DNA of 64,000 nucleotides, taken from NCBI RefSeq assembly GCF_029625435.1, contig NZ_CP121208.1:310001-374000 (forward strand). The letters are read 5' to 3'. Source of the stretch: Arcanobacterium canis. GTDB lineage: Bacteria; Actinomycetota; Actinomycetes; Actinomycetales; Actinomycetaceae. The position numbers were made by a program, and so were the translations under genes. The notes beneath the pieces were generated by a model. That model was not told the origin of the DNA, did not search any database, and saw only the letters and a list, made by a program, of their open reading frames with translations. The stretch's first letter is position 1; every line of letters starts with the position of its first letter. This document shows, in pieces, positions 9,100 through 17,086 of this stretch.

Positions 9100-9468
9100 G
9101 TATCGTCGTTAGTGACGTTCTTCCCGGTGTTGGTCAATTCGCTCAGCGGTTTGAGGAGCATCCCGACGCAGGTCAATGAGTTAGCGCAGTTGGTGGGATT
9201 AACTGGTGTGAGGAAGTTTTTCCAGATTCAGCTTCCCAGCTTGAGATTACAGATCATCAATGGGGTTCAGTTAGGTGCACTTGCGGGAATAACAGCTGCA
9301 GTGATCGGTGAGATGATTGGAGCGCGTTACGGGTTAGGGTATGTGATTGTTCGCGGTCAAGAATCAGCAGACACTGCCCAAGTCATGGTTTCACTTTTTA
9401 TTCTTTCGTTTTGTGGCCTTATTACTTGGCATGGATTCGCGTGGATTTCTCAGAAGCTACCTCAGTGA
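9100..9468 (+). pseudogene. Remnant of an ABC permease (SsuC/TauC-like), 5' truncated
   Basis: The translated frame from about 9112 gives FFPVLVNSLSGLRSIP and then a stretch matching the C-terminal half of BPD_transp_1 permeases for sulfonate, nitrate or thiamine-precursor uptake, including GALAGITAAVIGEMIGARYGLGYVI, the conserved EMxGAxxGLGY region near the end of these proteins. Only about 115 residues remain of the usual ~250-280: the N-terminal helices are missing, there is no credible start or ribosome-binding site, and no ATPase or binding-protein gene is next to it. I read it as the decayed end of a lost transporter operon. Confidence 0.75.
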
Positions 9469-9814
9469 CAAGACATTGCAGGTGAGGTGCTATTTTAGTG
9501 ATTGTTTCTCTCAGTTTACGTATGATAATTTGACACATCAGTTCAAAAAGTTAATAATAAAGTGCAATCGAAATTGTTGATTCTCTGAATTTTTGCAGTA
9601 ATGCATGGGTTTAGGGAGTTAACGCAATACACATATACGCTTTCTCACCGCCACAAGCCGAATAAAACAAACGATTCTCGTTAGGTTCGGAAATCTTGAC
9701 CTTGTGATCCAGTCCTTTGTGTTTGGATCGGTTCAGATTGTTTCTAGCGTTCCGATGGAATTTGTTTGTTTTATCTGCCGCTCCCTGTGGGGGGGCGGGA
9801 GAGAAGAGTGCTCG
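9469..9814. other. AT-rich intergenic region upstream of the pilus operon
   Basis: About 345 bp with no credible gene; markedly AT-rich around 9480-9620. It most likely holds the promoter of the pilus operon, but I see no well-scored -35/-10 pair. A short G-run (9789-9795) precedes the ribosome-binding site. Confidence 0.5.
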
Positions 9815-12800
9815 ATGCGCAAGCGCATTCGTGTAGCAGTATCCAGTGCAGTCACAGCTGTATCCATCGCGCTAATGCCGATGATGGCGCCTGCTGCTTT
9901 TTCAGACACGCTTCCGGATGAAAACGCTCAGAATCCGGCAGAAGCTGCGGTTCCTGGCGATGGTGCATCTCATTCACTACCGACTATCTCCAATCCAGAG
10001 GGCACAAATACTGACCCAGCGCCAGTAGTGCAAACTTCGCAAGAAGCAGATCTGACATCTCAGCCCTCTGCACCTGCACCTGCTCGATTGCTTTCCCCTT
10101 CCGCTACGAGCACGGCGTCTTCCATTACGTCACCTTTACTCACGCCACGGTTCACGGAGCGTGCAGCTGCCGCTCCGCTTGCACTTTCTACTGCACTGTC
10201 CCCTGAATCGGAGAAAACGCTGTGGGGCAGGGGCGGAAATACGCTCGATGATTTCGAGTCCTGCGGCGATCAAACAATGATGCTGATGACCTCTTCAGGC
10301 GTGATACAGCGAGTATGTAACGGCAAGGTCGTGGATACATACGATATTCCCAGCGCTTCGTTGGCCTGGGTAGTTGGATACGGTACTTCTTCGTCTAACG
10401 CACAATACTGGAAGCGCGAAAAACGAGATCTCAGGGAGGATCTGGGCACATTCAACAGCCTTGCCGTTGATCGTAAAAATCAGCAGATGTGGGTAGTGGA
10501 GTCCAATCAGCGTGATACGACCGGAAACGGGTCGGTGCTTTTGTGGAACTACAAGAACACTGGCGATGGTGCGTTTTGGCATGCAATCGATACCCGTAAA
10601 GGCCCTATTGTTGCAAAATGGCAATCAAAGAATGGTGCAGATTATGTTACGCCCCCGTCAACCCCTCCTTTTAGCAACACCGCTATTTATCCAACGGTAG
10701 CAAGCACAACAAATAAAAACTATCCCGATACAGCAAAAACTGCCACAAACCCTGAGCGTGCTCTATCTTTCTCAGGGGCGGGAACGATTTTTAACGTGGG
10801 AATTATGGCTGAAGATGGTACCTACATCTTCGGTGGCCCCCGCCACGGCAATTACATCAACAAGGGGAAGGGGGAGACGAACTCTCTTCGTCTTTTCGCT
10901 CGTCAGCCTTCTACAGGGCAGATCGTTTACTTAGGGCACGTCAATCTGCCTAGTGCGCAAAGTATTTCAAACCTCAGTGTGCAAGGCGATGTCGAAATCC
11001 AATTTGACCGTGACGGAAACTTGTCTGTTGTTTATGGACAAGTGGAGGGGCGAGCTACTGCTATTGGGAAGGATTTTCCGAAGACGTACAAATCAATGGT
11101 CACGGTGGAACGTGATTCCCTCTCGCAAGCTCTTGCAAACCCTGTTGCTATCTGGAACGCGCAACAAGGAAGAACTGGCGCATGGCAAACGCCTCGGGGC
11201 GGGTCAATAAACATGGGTGCCGATAAAAACAATTTCACGCGGAATTCACGTCAGATTCCTTCAGGCGTAAATTATTTGGGGCGTGAAATAAAAGTCCCAG
11301 GAGCCACACCGAAATCGGAATCAACGATCTACGATGGTAACGGAAACCTTCTGCTCGGTGCTCAGTACAGCGAAGGATATGATCCCTCGAACCAGACACA
11401 GGTTGGCAACGTTATGCGTTGCTCGCTGGGGAATGGGCAATGCTCCTCGTTCTATAAGACGACGAACGCCTACTCGAATCAAACGAAAGTGTGGCGTCAA
11501 TCAACTAACGGATTACGTCAGTATCCTGGTGGCGGGTTATGGGATTACCAGTTCAACGAAATCGAAGGTTTCTTCACTCCGCCTTCGATCGTTGTATCGA
11601 AGAAGATCGTTGGCGGAAAGGCTGATCCTTCCGATCAGTTCACCGTGAGCATCACTGCGAAGTCCGATCCGGTGACTGGCGAAAATGTGACACGTTCGGG
11701 AACCACAAAGCTTACGGGTGAAGGCAGTGAAGAACTGACGAGCTTCATGATGATCCCTGGTACGCAGTTCCAGCTGACGGAAAAGATGGCGCCAGGTTCG
11801 AAATCTTCCCTCTCTGATTATCAGGCTTCCTATCAGTGTACTTACCGCTCAAGCGGTGGTGCGACTAAGCAGATTCAGGGTGCGCGCGTGGGCACATCCA
11901 GTGGTGAAACATTCACTGTGCCCGACGACGCAGTGGGGCAAGTGAATTGTGTCGTGACAAATACGTACGAAAAACCGTCTACCCAGGTGAAGCTGCAAAA
12001 GGCAATTTCGGGCGTGCGTATTGACAATGCCGATCAGTTTGTACTCTCAGTTTCCGGTGAGGGTGTGAACACAACGTCCGTCACCACTACCGGTACACGC
12101 GGCCAGATTACTTCGCAGCCGATTACGGTGGAGACGAGCACACAGGGCGCTTCGATCACTGTTTCTGAAACGTTGGCGCGGAACTCGGGTACGCGCAACC
12201 TCACCGATTACGGGGCAGCTTTGCAATGCCGCGTCACTGACCGCGCCGGGCAGCAAAGTCCGCTCAATGTGCAGCTGAGCGCAAATACTGCCCGTAACAG
12301 TTCGACATTCCGCATTCCTGCTCAGGCAGTACTTGTTGACTGTGTGTTGACAAATACACCTAAAGGGTTCTTGAACTTTGAAAAAGTGGGTGTCGAAAGC
12401 TTGTCCGCGATTGATTACGACGGGGTTGGCGTGGGTAACGCTCAACACCTGGGCGGGTCTGAATGGATCATTACGAAGCAACAAGGTGGCTCTGCTGTAG
12501 GCAAGATCCGCGATTGGGAAGCACAAGCTGGCACTACGGTGCCAACGCCAGAAGCTGGCTTCCTGCAAGATACCGACCCGCGCCAAGGATACATCTCGGT
12601 CAGGGGACTGGCCCTTGGCGCCTACGTCTTGACGGAAACGAAAGCGCCTACGGGGTATAGCCGAGAAGGTAGTACGCGGACGTTCACGGTGGCACCTACG
12701 CAACCGATCGCAAGTTTTTCTGGCAACCAGGCAATTGCAAACGAGCAAATTGTTCCACCGCAATTGCCGCTCACTGGAGGGCTCGGACGCGATGCTTTCC

Positions 12801-12877
12801 TTATCGGCGCAGGGGTTTTGCTTGTCACTTCCCTCGGCGTGTTTATTCTGCTTGGACGCAAGCGCACAATTAACTAA
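9815..12877 (+). CDS. LPXTG-anchored pilus adhesin (tip/minor pilin)
   Basis: A 1020-aa secreted protein: signal peptide (residues 1-~30), Ser/Pro/Ala-rich linker to about residue 125, a large N-terminal domain of about 450 residues with little repetition, then two related Ig-like domains with the VTNTYEKP and VLTNTPKG endings (DUF5979-like), a prealbumin-like SpaA-type domain with YVLTETKAPTGYS (an E-box-like motif), and a C-terminal LPLTG sorting signal, hydrophobic helix and GRKRTIN tail. It is the first gene of an operon with a backbone pilin and a class C sortase, so it is probably the tip adhesin. ATG 9815 follows GGGAGAGAAGAG. The receptor is unknown; other pilus genera place an adhesin of this size here. 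Confidence 0.85.
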   Translation: MRKRIRVAVSSAVTAVSIALMPMMAPAAFSDTLPDENAQNPAEAAVPGDGASHSLPTISNPEGTNTDPAPVVQTSQEADLTSQPSAPAPARLLSPSATSTASSITSPLLTPRFTERAAAAPLALSTALSPESEKTLWGRGGNTLDDFESCGDQTMMLMTSSGVIQRVCNGKVVDTYDIPSASLAWVVGYGTSSSNAQYWKREKRDLREDLGTFNSLAVDRKNQQMWVVESNQRDTTGNGSVLLWNYKNTGDGAFWHAIDTRKGPIVAKWQSKNGADYVTPPSTPPFSNTAIYPTVASTTNKNYPDTAKTATNPERALSFSGAGTIFNVGIMAEDGTYIFGGPRHGNYINKGKGETNSLRLFARQPSTGQIVYLGHVNLPSAQSISNLSVQGDVEIQFDRDGNLSVVYGQVEGRATAIGKDFPKTYKSMVTVERDSLSQALANPVAIWNAQQGRTGAWQTPRGGSINMGADKNNFTRNSRQIPSGVNYLGREIKVPGATPKSESTIYDGNGNLLLGAQYSEGYDPSNQTQVGNVMRCSLGNGQCSSFYKTTNAYSNQTKVWRQSTNGLRQYPGGGLWDYQFNEIEGFFTPPSIVVSKKIVGGKADPSDQFTVSITAKSDPVTGENVTRSGTTKLTGEGSEELTSFMMIPGTQFQLTEKMAPGSKSSLSDYQASYQCTYRSSGGATKQIQGARVGTSSGETFTVPDDAVGQVNCVVTNTYEKPSTQVKLQKAISGVRIDNADQFVLSVSGEGVNTTSVTTTGTRGQITSQPITVETSTQGASITVSETLARNSGTRNLTDYGAALQCRVTDRAGQQSPLNVQLSANTARNSSTFRIPAQAVLVDCVLTNTPKGFLNFEKVGVESLSAIDYDGVGVGNAQHLGGSEWIITKQQGGSAVGKIRDWEAQAGTTVPTPEAGFLQDTDPRQGYISVRGLALGAYVLTETKAPTGYSREGSTRTFTVAPTQPIASFSGNQAIANEQIVPPQLPLTGGLGRDAFLIGAGVLLVTSLGVFILLGRKRTIN

Positions 12878-12894
12878 GAGAAAGATTCAGGAGA

Positions 12895-14418
12895 ATGTCT
12901 CGCACTCTCACCAACCACGCAGCGCGTCGCGGCGTTGTGCTCACGGCAGTGCTCACGCTGTTTGCACTGTTCGGCTTCTTGCCAGCCGTTCACGCCGCGC
13001 CGGGCGAAGACGTCTTGCCAGCCGCTCAAGCCGCGCCGGATGACATTGACATGACCAAAAATGGTCAGGGATCACTGGTGATTACTAAGTACACCGATCC
13101 GGCTTGGAATACAAAAGCAGATGGAAGCAAGCAGGAAATACCTGAAGCTGCCGGCAACCCCCTTGCTGATGTTACTTTCACTTTGACGCCAGTCAACAAG
13201 GATAACGTTGCTATTGATTTGAGCAAGAGCACCCAATGGGATGAAACTAAAGGCTTGAAGTTTACAAATGGTAACGTTACAAATGATGCCAAGTCGAATC
13301 TGAGCCTCGGTACTCCGGTAGAGAAAAAAACTGATCAAGCAGGCGTTGCTACTTTCTCTGGCCTGAAGTTTGGTGTGTATCTTGTACAAGAGACAAAAGC
13401 TCCTGTGAATGTGACACGTAAGACCGAGCCATTCTTCGTAACAATTCCTTTCCCGAACTCGGATGAAGTTGGTGGGTGGCTCTACACTGTCTACGCATAC
13501 CCGAAGAACGGTACTTCAACTTTCGAGAAAGCTCTCGATCCGAACACTAAAAAAGATCAGTACGCTGCCGGTGATGAACTTGTTTGGAAACTTACCGGTC
13601 AGGTTCCAAATGATCCGAATCTCGCTGCGTTCCGTCTTTCCGATAAGCTTGATCCGTCCTTAACTTACAAGCCAGGAGAAACCACTGCGCCAGTTGTTAC
13701 CGTTGAAGGACGAAAGCTGACTGTAGACCAGGACTACACAGTTGAATTTAGCCAAAACACTGTCTACATCACCTTCAAAGATACTTTCTTTAAGAAGAAT
13801 CTAGGTAAAACCGTGAATGTTGATCTCGCAACTGAAATCAAGTCAGTTCCTGAAACTAACGTGATTCCTAATGAGGGAGCAACACTGGACTTCAAGAACA
13901 ACCCAGGTGGAAATTGGAACTCTGTTCCTCCGAAAGAGAACCCTAACGCGAACTTCGGCGACTACAACATCAAGAAAGTTGCTGAATCTCAGAACGGTGA
14001 AGCTCTAGAAGGCGCTGTGTTCCGTGTATATGCTACACGTGAAGCTGCTGAAAAAGGTGGCGATGATTACGTTGCAGAATCTACTCCTTCCAACAAAGCT
14101 GGCCTAGCAACGATTAAGGATTTGTTCCTTGGGTCGAATGATGACAAATCAGAGAAATACTACGTGCGTGAGTCTGTTGCGCCGGCAGGTTACATTTTGT
14201 CTGATAGCGTGACAGAAATTACTGTGACTGACCAGACCGGGAAGAATGATTCTGACACTGGTGATATTTCGATCGTGAACAAGCAGCACGACGGTCCGGA
14301 TCTTCCGTTGACTGGTGCAACCCTTGGCGTGGTTCTTCCAGCAGCAGGCGTGCTCTTGCTCGTCGGCGCAGGAATTGTGCTCGCCGTCAACAAGCGTCGT
14401 GAAAAGGACGCTGCCTAA
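12895..14418 (+). CDS. SpaA-type backbone pilin, isopeptide-forming
   Basis: A 507-aa major pilin. It has a signal peptide, a pilin motif WLYTVYAYPK (fits WxxxVxxYPK; lysine about residue 204) that supplies the lysine for sortase polymerisation, a middle D2-type isopeptide domain, a C-terminal Cna_B-like domain with E-box YYVRESVAPAGY, and LPLTG followed by a hydrophobic helix and KRREKDAA. The sortase joins the LPLTG threonine of one subunit to the pilin-motif lysine of the next. It starts 17 bp after the adhesin gene, behind AGGAG. The signal-peptide end is duplicated (see repeat at 12978). Confidence 0.93.
   Translation: MSRTLTNHAARRGVVLTAVLTLFALFGFLPAVHAAPGEDVLPAAQAAPDDIDMTKNGQGSLVITKYTDPAWNTKADGSKQEIPEAAGNPLADVTFTLTPVNKDNVAIDLSKSTQWDETKGLKFTNGNVTNDAKSNLSLGTPVEKKTDQAGVATFSGLKFGVYLVQETKAPVNVTRKTEPFFVTIPFPNSDEVGGWLYTVYAYPKNGTSTFEKALDPNTKKDQYAAGDELVWKLTGQVPNDPNLAAFRLSDKLDPSLTYKPGETTAPVVTVEGRKLTVDQDYTVEFSQNTVYITFKDTFFKKNLGKTVNVDLATEIKSVPETNVIPNEGATLDFKNNPGGNWNSVPPKENPNANFGDYNIKKVAESQNGEALEGAVFRVYATREAAEKGGDDYVAESTPSNKAGLATIKDLFLGSNDDKSEKYYVRESVAPAGYILSDSVTEITVTDQTGKNDSDTGDISIVNKQHDGPDLPLTGATLGVVLPAAGVLLLVGAGIVLAVNKRREKDAA
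12978..13039 (+). repeat. 26-bp direct duplication across the pilin signal-peptidase site
   Basis: Bases 12978-13003 and 13014-13039 differ at only two positions and lie 36 bp apart. They encode LPAVHAAP and LPAAQAAP, so two Ala-X-Ala cleavage sites lie in tandem. Confidence 0.85.
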
Positions 14419-14445
14419 GTTCGGTAATTGAGCGAACAGTAACAT

Positions 14446-14492
14446 GCGTGTGCTGGGTGCGGATCACACAAACGTCTGCACCCAGCACACGC
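14446..14492 (+). promoter_or_regulatory. Intercistronic hairpin between backbone pilin and sortase
   Basis: A near-perfect stem (GCGTGTGCTGGGTGC at 14446-14460 with its complement at 14478-14492, 17-base loop) without a T-tract. It may end most transcripts after the abundant pilin or protect the pilin mRNA 3' end while letting some transcription reach srtC. Confidence 0.6.
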
Positions 14493-14520
14493 GCATTCAA
14501 CAGGTAAAGGAGAACTTTGC

Positions 14521-15513
14521 GTGAGAGTGTATGTTTCGCGCATGATTGCAGCGCTCTTAGCAATTGCCGGAATATCTCTGGCGCTTTACCCCAGCGCGGC
14601 AAGTTGGATCTATCAATACAATCAAGCGAAAGTATTCGGTGACTACGCCAAAGAAATCTCCCACCTCCAGCCTGATGCGCGCACTCAAATCACTCAAGCC
14701 CGCAAATACAATGCAGCGCTATCCTCAGGCGCTGCCGTGCCCTCATTCTCACACAAAGCCTCGGGAACTGGAAAAATCGATAGCTCCAAAGAAGGCATCA
14801 AACCCTACCAAGAACAACTCGTATCTGGAAGGGGAGACATTATCGGCAGGGTCGTCGTCGAATCAGCAGATATTGATCTGCCCGTATATCGCGGTGCAAC
14901 CGAAGAAAATCTCCTCAAAGGTGCAGCCCATTTAGAAGGAACCTCCCTCCCCGTCGGCGGTACCGATACACGCACAGTCATTACAGGGCATCGCGGTCTA
15001 GCAAATGCAGAAATGTTCACCCATCTTGACCGGGTTAAAAAAGGCGATCTGTTTTCGATCAACGTCCTCGGTGAGATATTCACCTATAAAGTATTCGAAA
15101 TCAAAGTGGTGGAGCCAGAAGATTCTGATTCGATCCTTCCACAAGCCGGCAAAGATCTCGCAACACTCATTACCTGTACGCCCCTCGGCATCAATAGTCA
15201 CCGAATTTTAGTGACCGGAGAGCGTGTATATCCCACTCCTGCCGCTGAACAAGAACGCGCAAGTGGCGCCTCCGATTTGCCGCACTTCCCCTGGCTGTTG
15301 CTCGGTGGCGGTGTAGGGATAGTAGTTGCTCTGGTATATATTGTGCGCAACGCTCTGCTCGCATATCGCTCCCGGCGCAGCCGCGAACAACGCGGACAAA
15401 GTCAACCTAGCGGCGTGCAACGCGGACGCGCCCGACACGGACGCGCCCGACACGGCCAAAGTACAGACGGCGAACACCCCGGCACAGACGGCGAACGCCC
15501 CCGCCAATTGTGA
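14521..15513 (+). CDS. srtC: Class C (pilin-polymerising) sortase
   Basis: A membrane-anchored transpeptidase of 330 aa: N-terminal transmembrane helix (residues ~5-25), catalytic His in VITGHRG, catalytic Cys in TLITCTPLG, and the Arg in HRILVTGER. A second C-terminal membrane helix (around residues 260-280) is typical of class C enzymes. It should polymerise the pilin encoded directly upstream and attach the adhesin. Start GTG 14521 follows AAAGGAG. The C-terminal tail is Arg/Gly-rich and made from short DNA tandem repeats, which is not a usual sortase feature. Confidence 0.93.
   Translation: MRVYVSRMIAALLAIAGISLALYPSAASWIYQYNQAKVFGDYAKEISHLQPDARTQITQARKYNAALSSGAAVPSFSHKASGTGKIDSSKEGIKPYQEQLVSGRGDIIGRVVVESADIDLPVYRGATEENLLKGAAHLEGTSLPVGGTDTRTVITGHRGLANAEMFTHLDRVKKGDLFSINVLGEIFTYKVFEIKVVEPEDSDSILPQAGKDLATLITCTPLGINSHRILVTGERVYPTPAAEQERASGASDLPHFPWLLLGGGVGIVVALVYIVRNALLAYRSRRSREQRGQSQPSGVQRGRARHGRARHGQSTDGEHPGTDGERPRQL
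15424..15496 (+). repeat. Short tandem repeats encoding the sortase tail
   Basis: A 15-bp unit GGACGCGCCCGACAC occurs twice in tandem (15424-15453); then ACAGACGGCGAAC occurs at 15463 and 15484 in a 21-bp period. The repeats keep the reading frame and give a hydrophilic RGRARHG/TDGE tail. Confidence 0.85.
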
Positions 15514-15546
15514 GCGAAAACCTAATTTCTTCAAGAAAATCACGCC

Positions 15547-15575
15547 TTTACTCGCGTCGGTGAGCACGCTAGAAT
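15547..15575 (+). promoter_or_regulatory. rplY promoter
   Basis: TTTACT (15547) and TAGAAT (15570) are separated by 17 bp. The predicted transcript then has a leader of about 120 bases containing GGAGCG/CGCTCC and GC-rich stems before the rplY ribosome-binding site. Confidence 0.65.
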
Positions 15576-15701
15576 AGGCGGGTTGCCTCGGCGAGGGAGC
15601 GCACGCTCCGTTATCGACGCGGTGTCTATGTTCCTTCGGGGGCCTAGCCCGTACTGGGGCCGTTTCGCCGCCTATGGGTGGCCCAATACGAAGGAGAAAA
15701 T

Positions 15702-16322
15702 ATGTCAGATCGCATCACACTTTCCGGTGAAAAGCGCACCGAGTTTGGTAAGGGCTTCGCACGCCGTATGCGCGTTGCAGGTAAGGTTCCGGCAGTCGTT
15801 TACGGCAAGGATTCCGAGCCAATGCACCTCGCCCTTGATTACCACGAGACCTTCATGGCAGTGCGCGGCAACGCCAACGCGCTGATCTCGCTTGAGGTCG
15901 AGGGCGAAAAGCACCTCGTTCTGCTCAAGGATAAGCAGGTTAACCCACTCTCGCGCATGATCGAGCACCTCGATCTGCTTCGCGTGAACGCCAAGCAGAA
16001 GGTTGACGTGGAAGTTCCCGTTATTGTCGAGGGCGAGCCGGCTGGCGATGCCATCGCAACTGTTGAGCTGATGCAGGTTCTCGTGAAGGTTCCAGTGATC
16101 GACATTCCTGAGTCGATCATCGTTTCCGTCGATGGCCTTGAAGATGGCACCACCATCCGCGTCGCAGACCTCACCCTCCCAGAGGATGTTGAGATCGAGC
16201 TCGACGGCGAAGATCCGGTTGTCGTTGTTGCCGTTCCGCAAGTTGACGAAGCACTTGAGGCTGAGGAAGCTGAAGAGGCTGAGGCTGGCGAAGGTGAAGC
16301 AGCTGAGGGCGACGCCGAGTGA
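15702..16322 (+). CDS. rplY: 50S ribosomal protein L25 (Ctc form)
   Basis: A 206-aa L25 of the long Ctc type: an N-terminal 5S rRNA-binding domain (about residues 1-95, with RRMRVAGKVPAVVYG) followed by a beta-rich TL5-like domain and an acidic, low-complexity tail (EAEEAEEAEAGEGEAAEGDAE region, split by similar short units). It binds 5S rRNA in the central protuberance. ATG 15702 is preceded by AAGGAG; the frame extends to 15678 but homology starts at 15702. rplY next to pth is a common pair. Confidence 0.95.
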   Translation: MSDRITLSGEKRTEFGKGFARRMRVAGKVPAVVYGKDSEPMHLALDYHETFMAVRGNANALISLEVEGEKHLVLLKDKQVNPLSRMIEHLDLLRVNAKQKVDVEVPVIVEGEPAGDAIATVELMQVLVKVPVIDIPESIIVSVDGLEDGTTIRVADLTLPEDVEIELDGEDPVVVVAVPQVDEALEAEEAEEAEAGEGEAAEGDAE

Positions 16323-16373
16323 TTTTGTGATCCCAGGTTCGCATTTTCAGATGTCAACCTTTGAGGATCTTTC

Positions 16374-16408
16374 AGGTGGGCGGAAAGTGAAATGCTTTCC
16401 GCCCACCT
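16374..16408 (+). terminator. Hairpin after rplY
   Basis: A 14-bp perfect stem (AGGTGGGCGGAAAG / CTTTCCGCCCACCT) with a 7-base loop, 51 bp after the rplY stop; the following bases CCATCTTT are only weakly T-rich. Confidence 0.75.
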
Positions 16409-16469
16409 CCATCTTTGCGGCTAGAATTATTCTGTTTTGGCCATGTGGATAAAATTTGAGGATTGAGAA

Positions 16470-17054
16470 ATGTTTGCAGTGGTTGGCCTGGGAAATCCAG
16501 GCGCAAAGTACACGGGCACGCGGCACAACGCTGGCCACATGGTCATCGAAACTTTGGCGAGGCGTGCCGGAGTCAACCTCTCCTTGCACAAACAGACGCA
16601 AACCATTCAGGGAACGACTCGCCTCGGTGTCGGCCCTGGACGCGATGGCGAACAGGTCGTGTTCGCCACGCTCATGAGCTACATGAACACATCGGGTGGG
16701 CCAACATCGTCGTTGCTGAAGTACTACGACATTGCCCCCGAAAACCTCATTGTTGTCCACGATGAACTCGACATCGATTTCGGAACGTTGCGCCTCAAGC
16801 GTGGGGGAGGCGAAGGCGGCCACAATGGCCTCAAATCTATCACCTCGTCGCTCGGCTCCAAACAGTACATCCGCCTACGTTTCGGAATTGGGCGCCCACC
16901 GGGCCGTCAGGATCCGGCCGACTACGTGCTCTCCCGTTTTACATCATCGCAACGCCCAGAACTCGACATCCTGCTTGAGGAAGCGGCTGGCGCAGTGACC
17001 GATGTTATTGAGCAGGGCCTGGAGAAGGCAACGATGCGCCTGCATACCCGCTAA
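16470..17054 (+). CDS. pth: Peptidyl-tRNA hydrolase
   Basis: Releases peptides from tRNAs dropped by stalled ribosomes. The 194-aa protein has the family N-terminus VVGLGNPGAKY, the catalytic histidine in TRHNAGH, the VVHDELDIDFG motif with the catalytic Asp, and KRGGGEGGHNGLKSI. Length is normal. TAGAAT at 16422 is a possible -10 element. mfd begins 32 bp downstream, so the two are probably cotranscribed. Confidence 0.95.
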   Translation: MFAVVGLGNPGAKYTGTRHNAGHMVIETLARRAGVNLSLHKQTQTIQGTTRLGVGPGRDGEQVVFATLMSYMNTSGGPTSSLLKYYDIAPENLIVVHDELDIDFGTLRLKRGGGEGGHNGLKSITSSLGSKQYIRLRFGIGRPPGRQDPADYVLSRFTSSQRPELDILLEEAAGAVTDVIEQGLEKATMRLHTR

Positions 17055-17086
17055 CACACAATTTCGTAAGCTGAAACGAGTATCTG

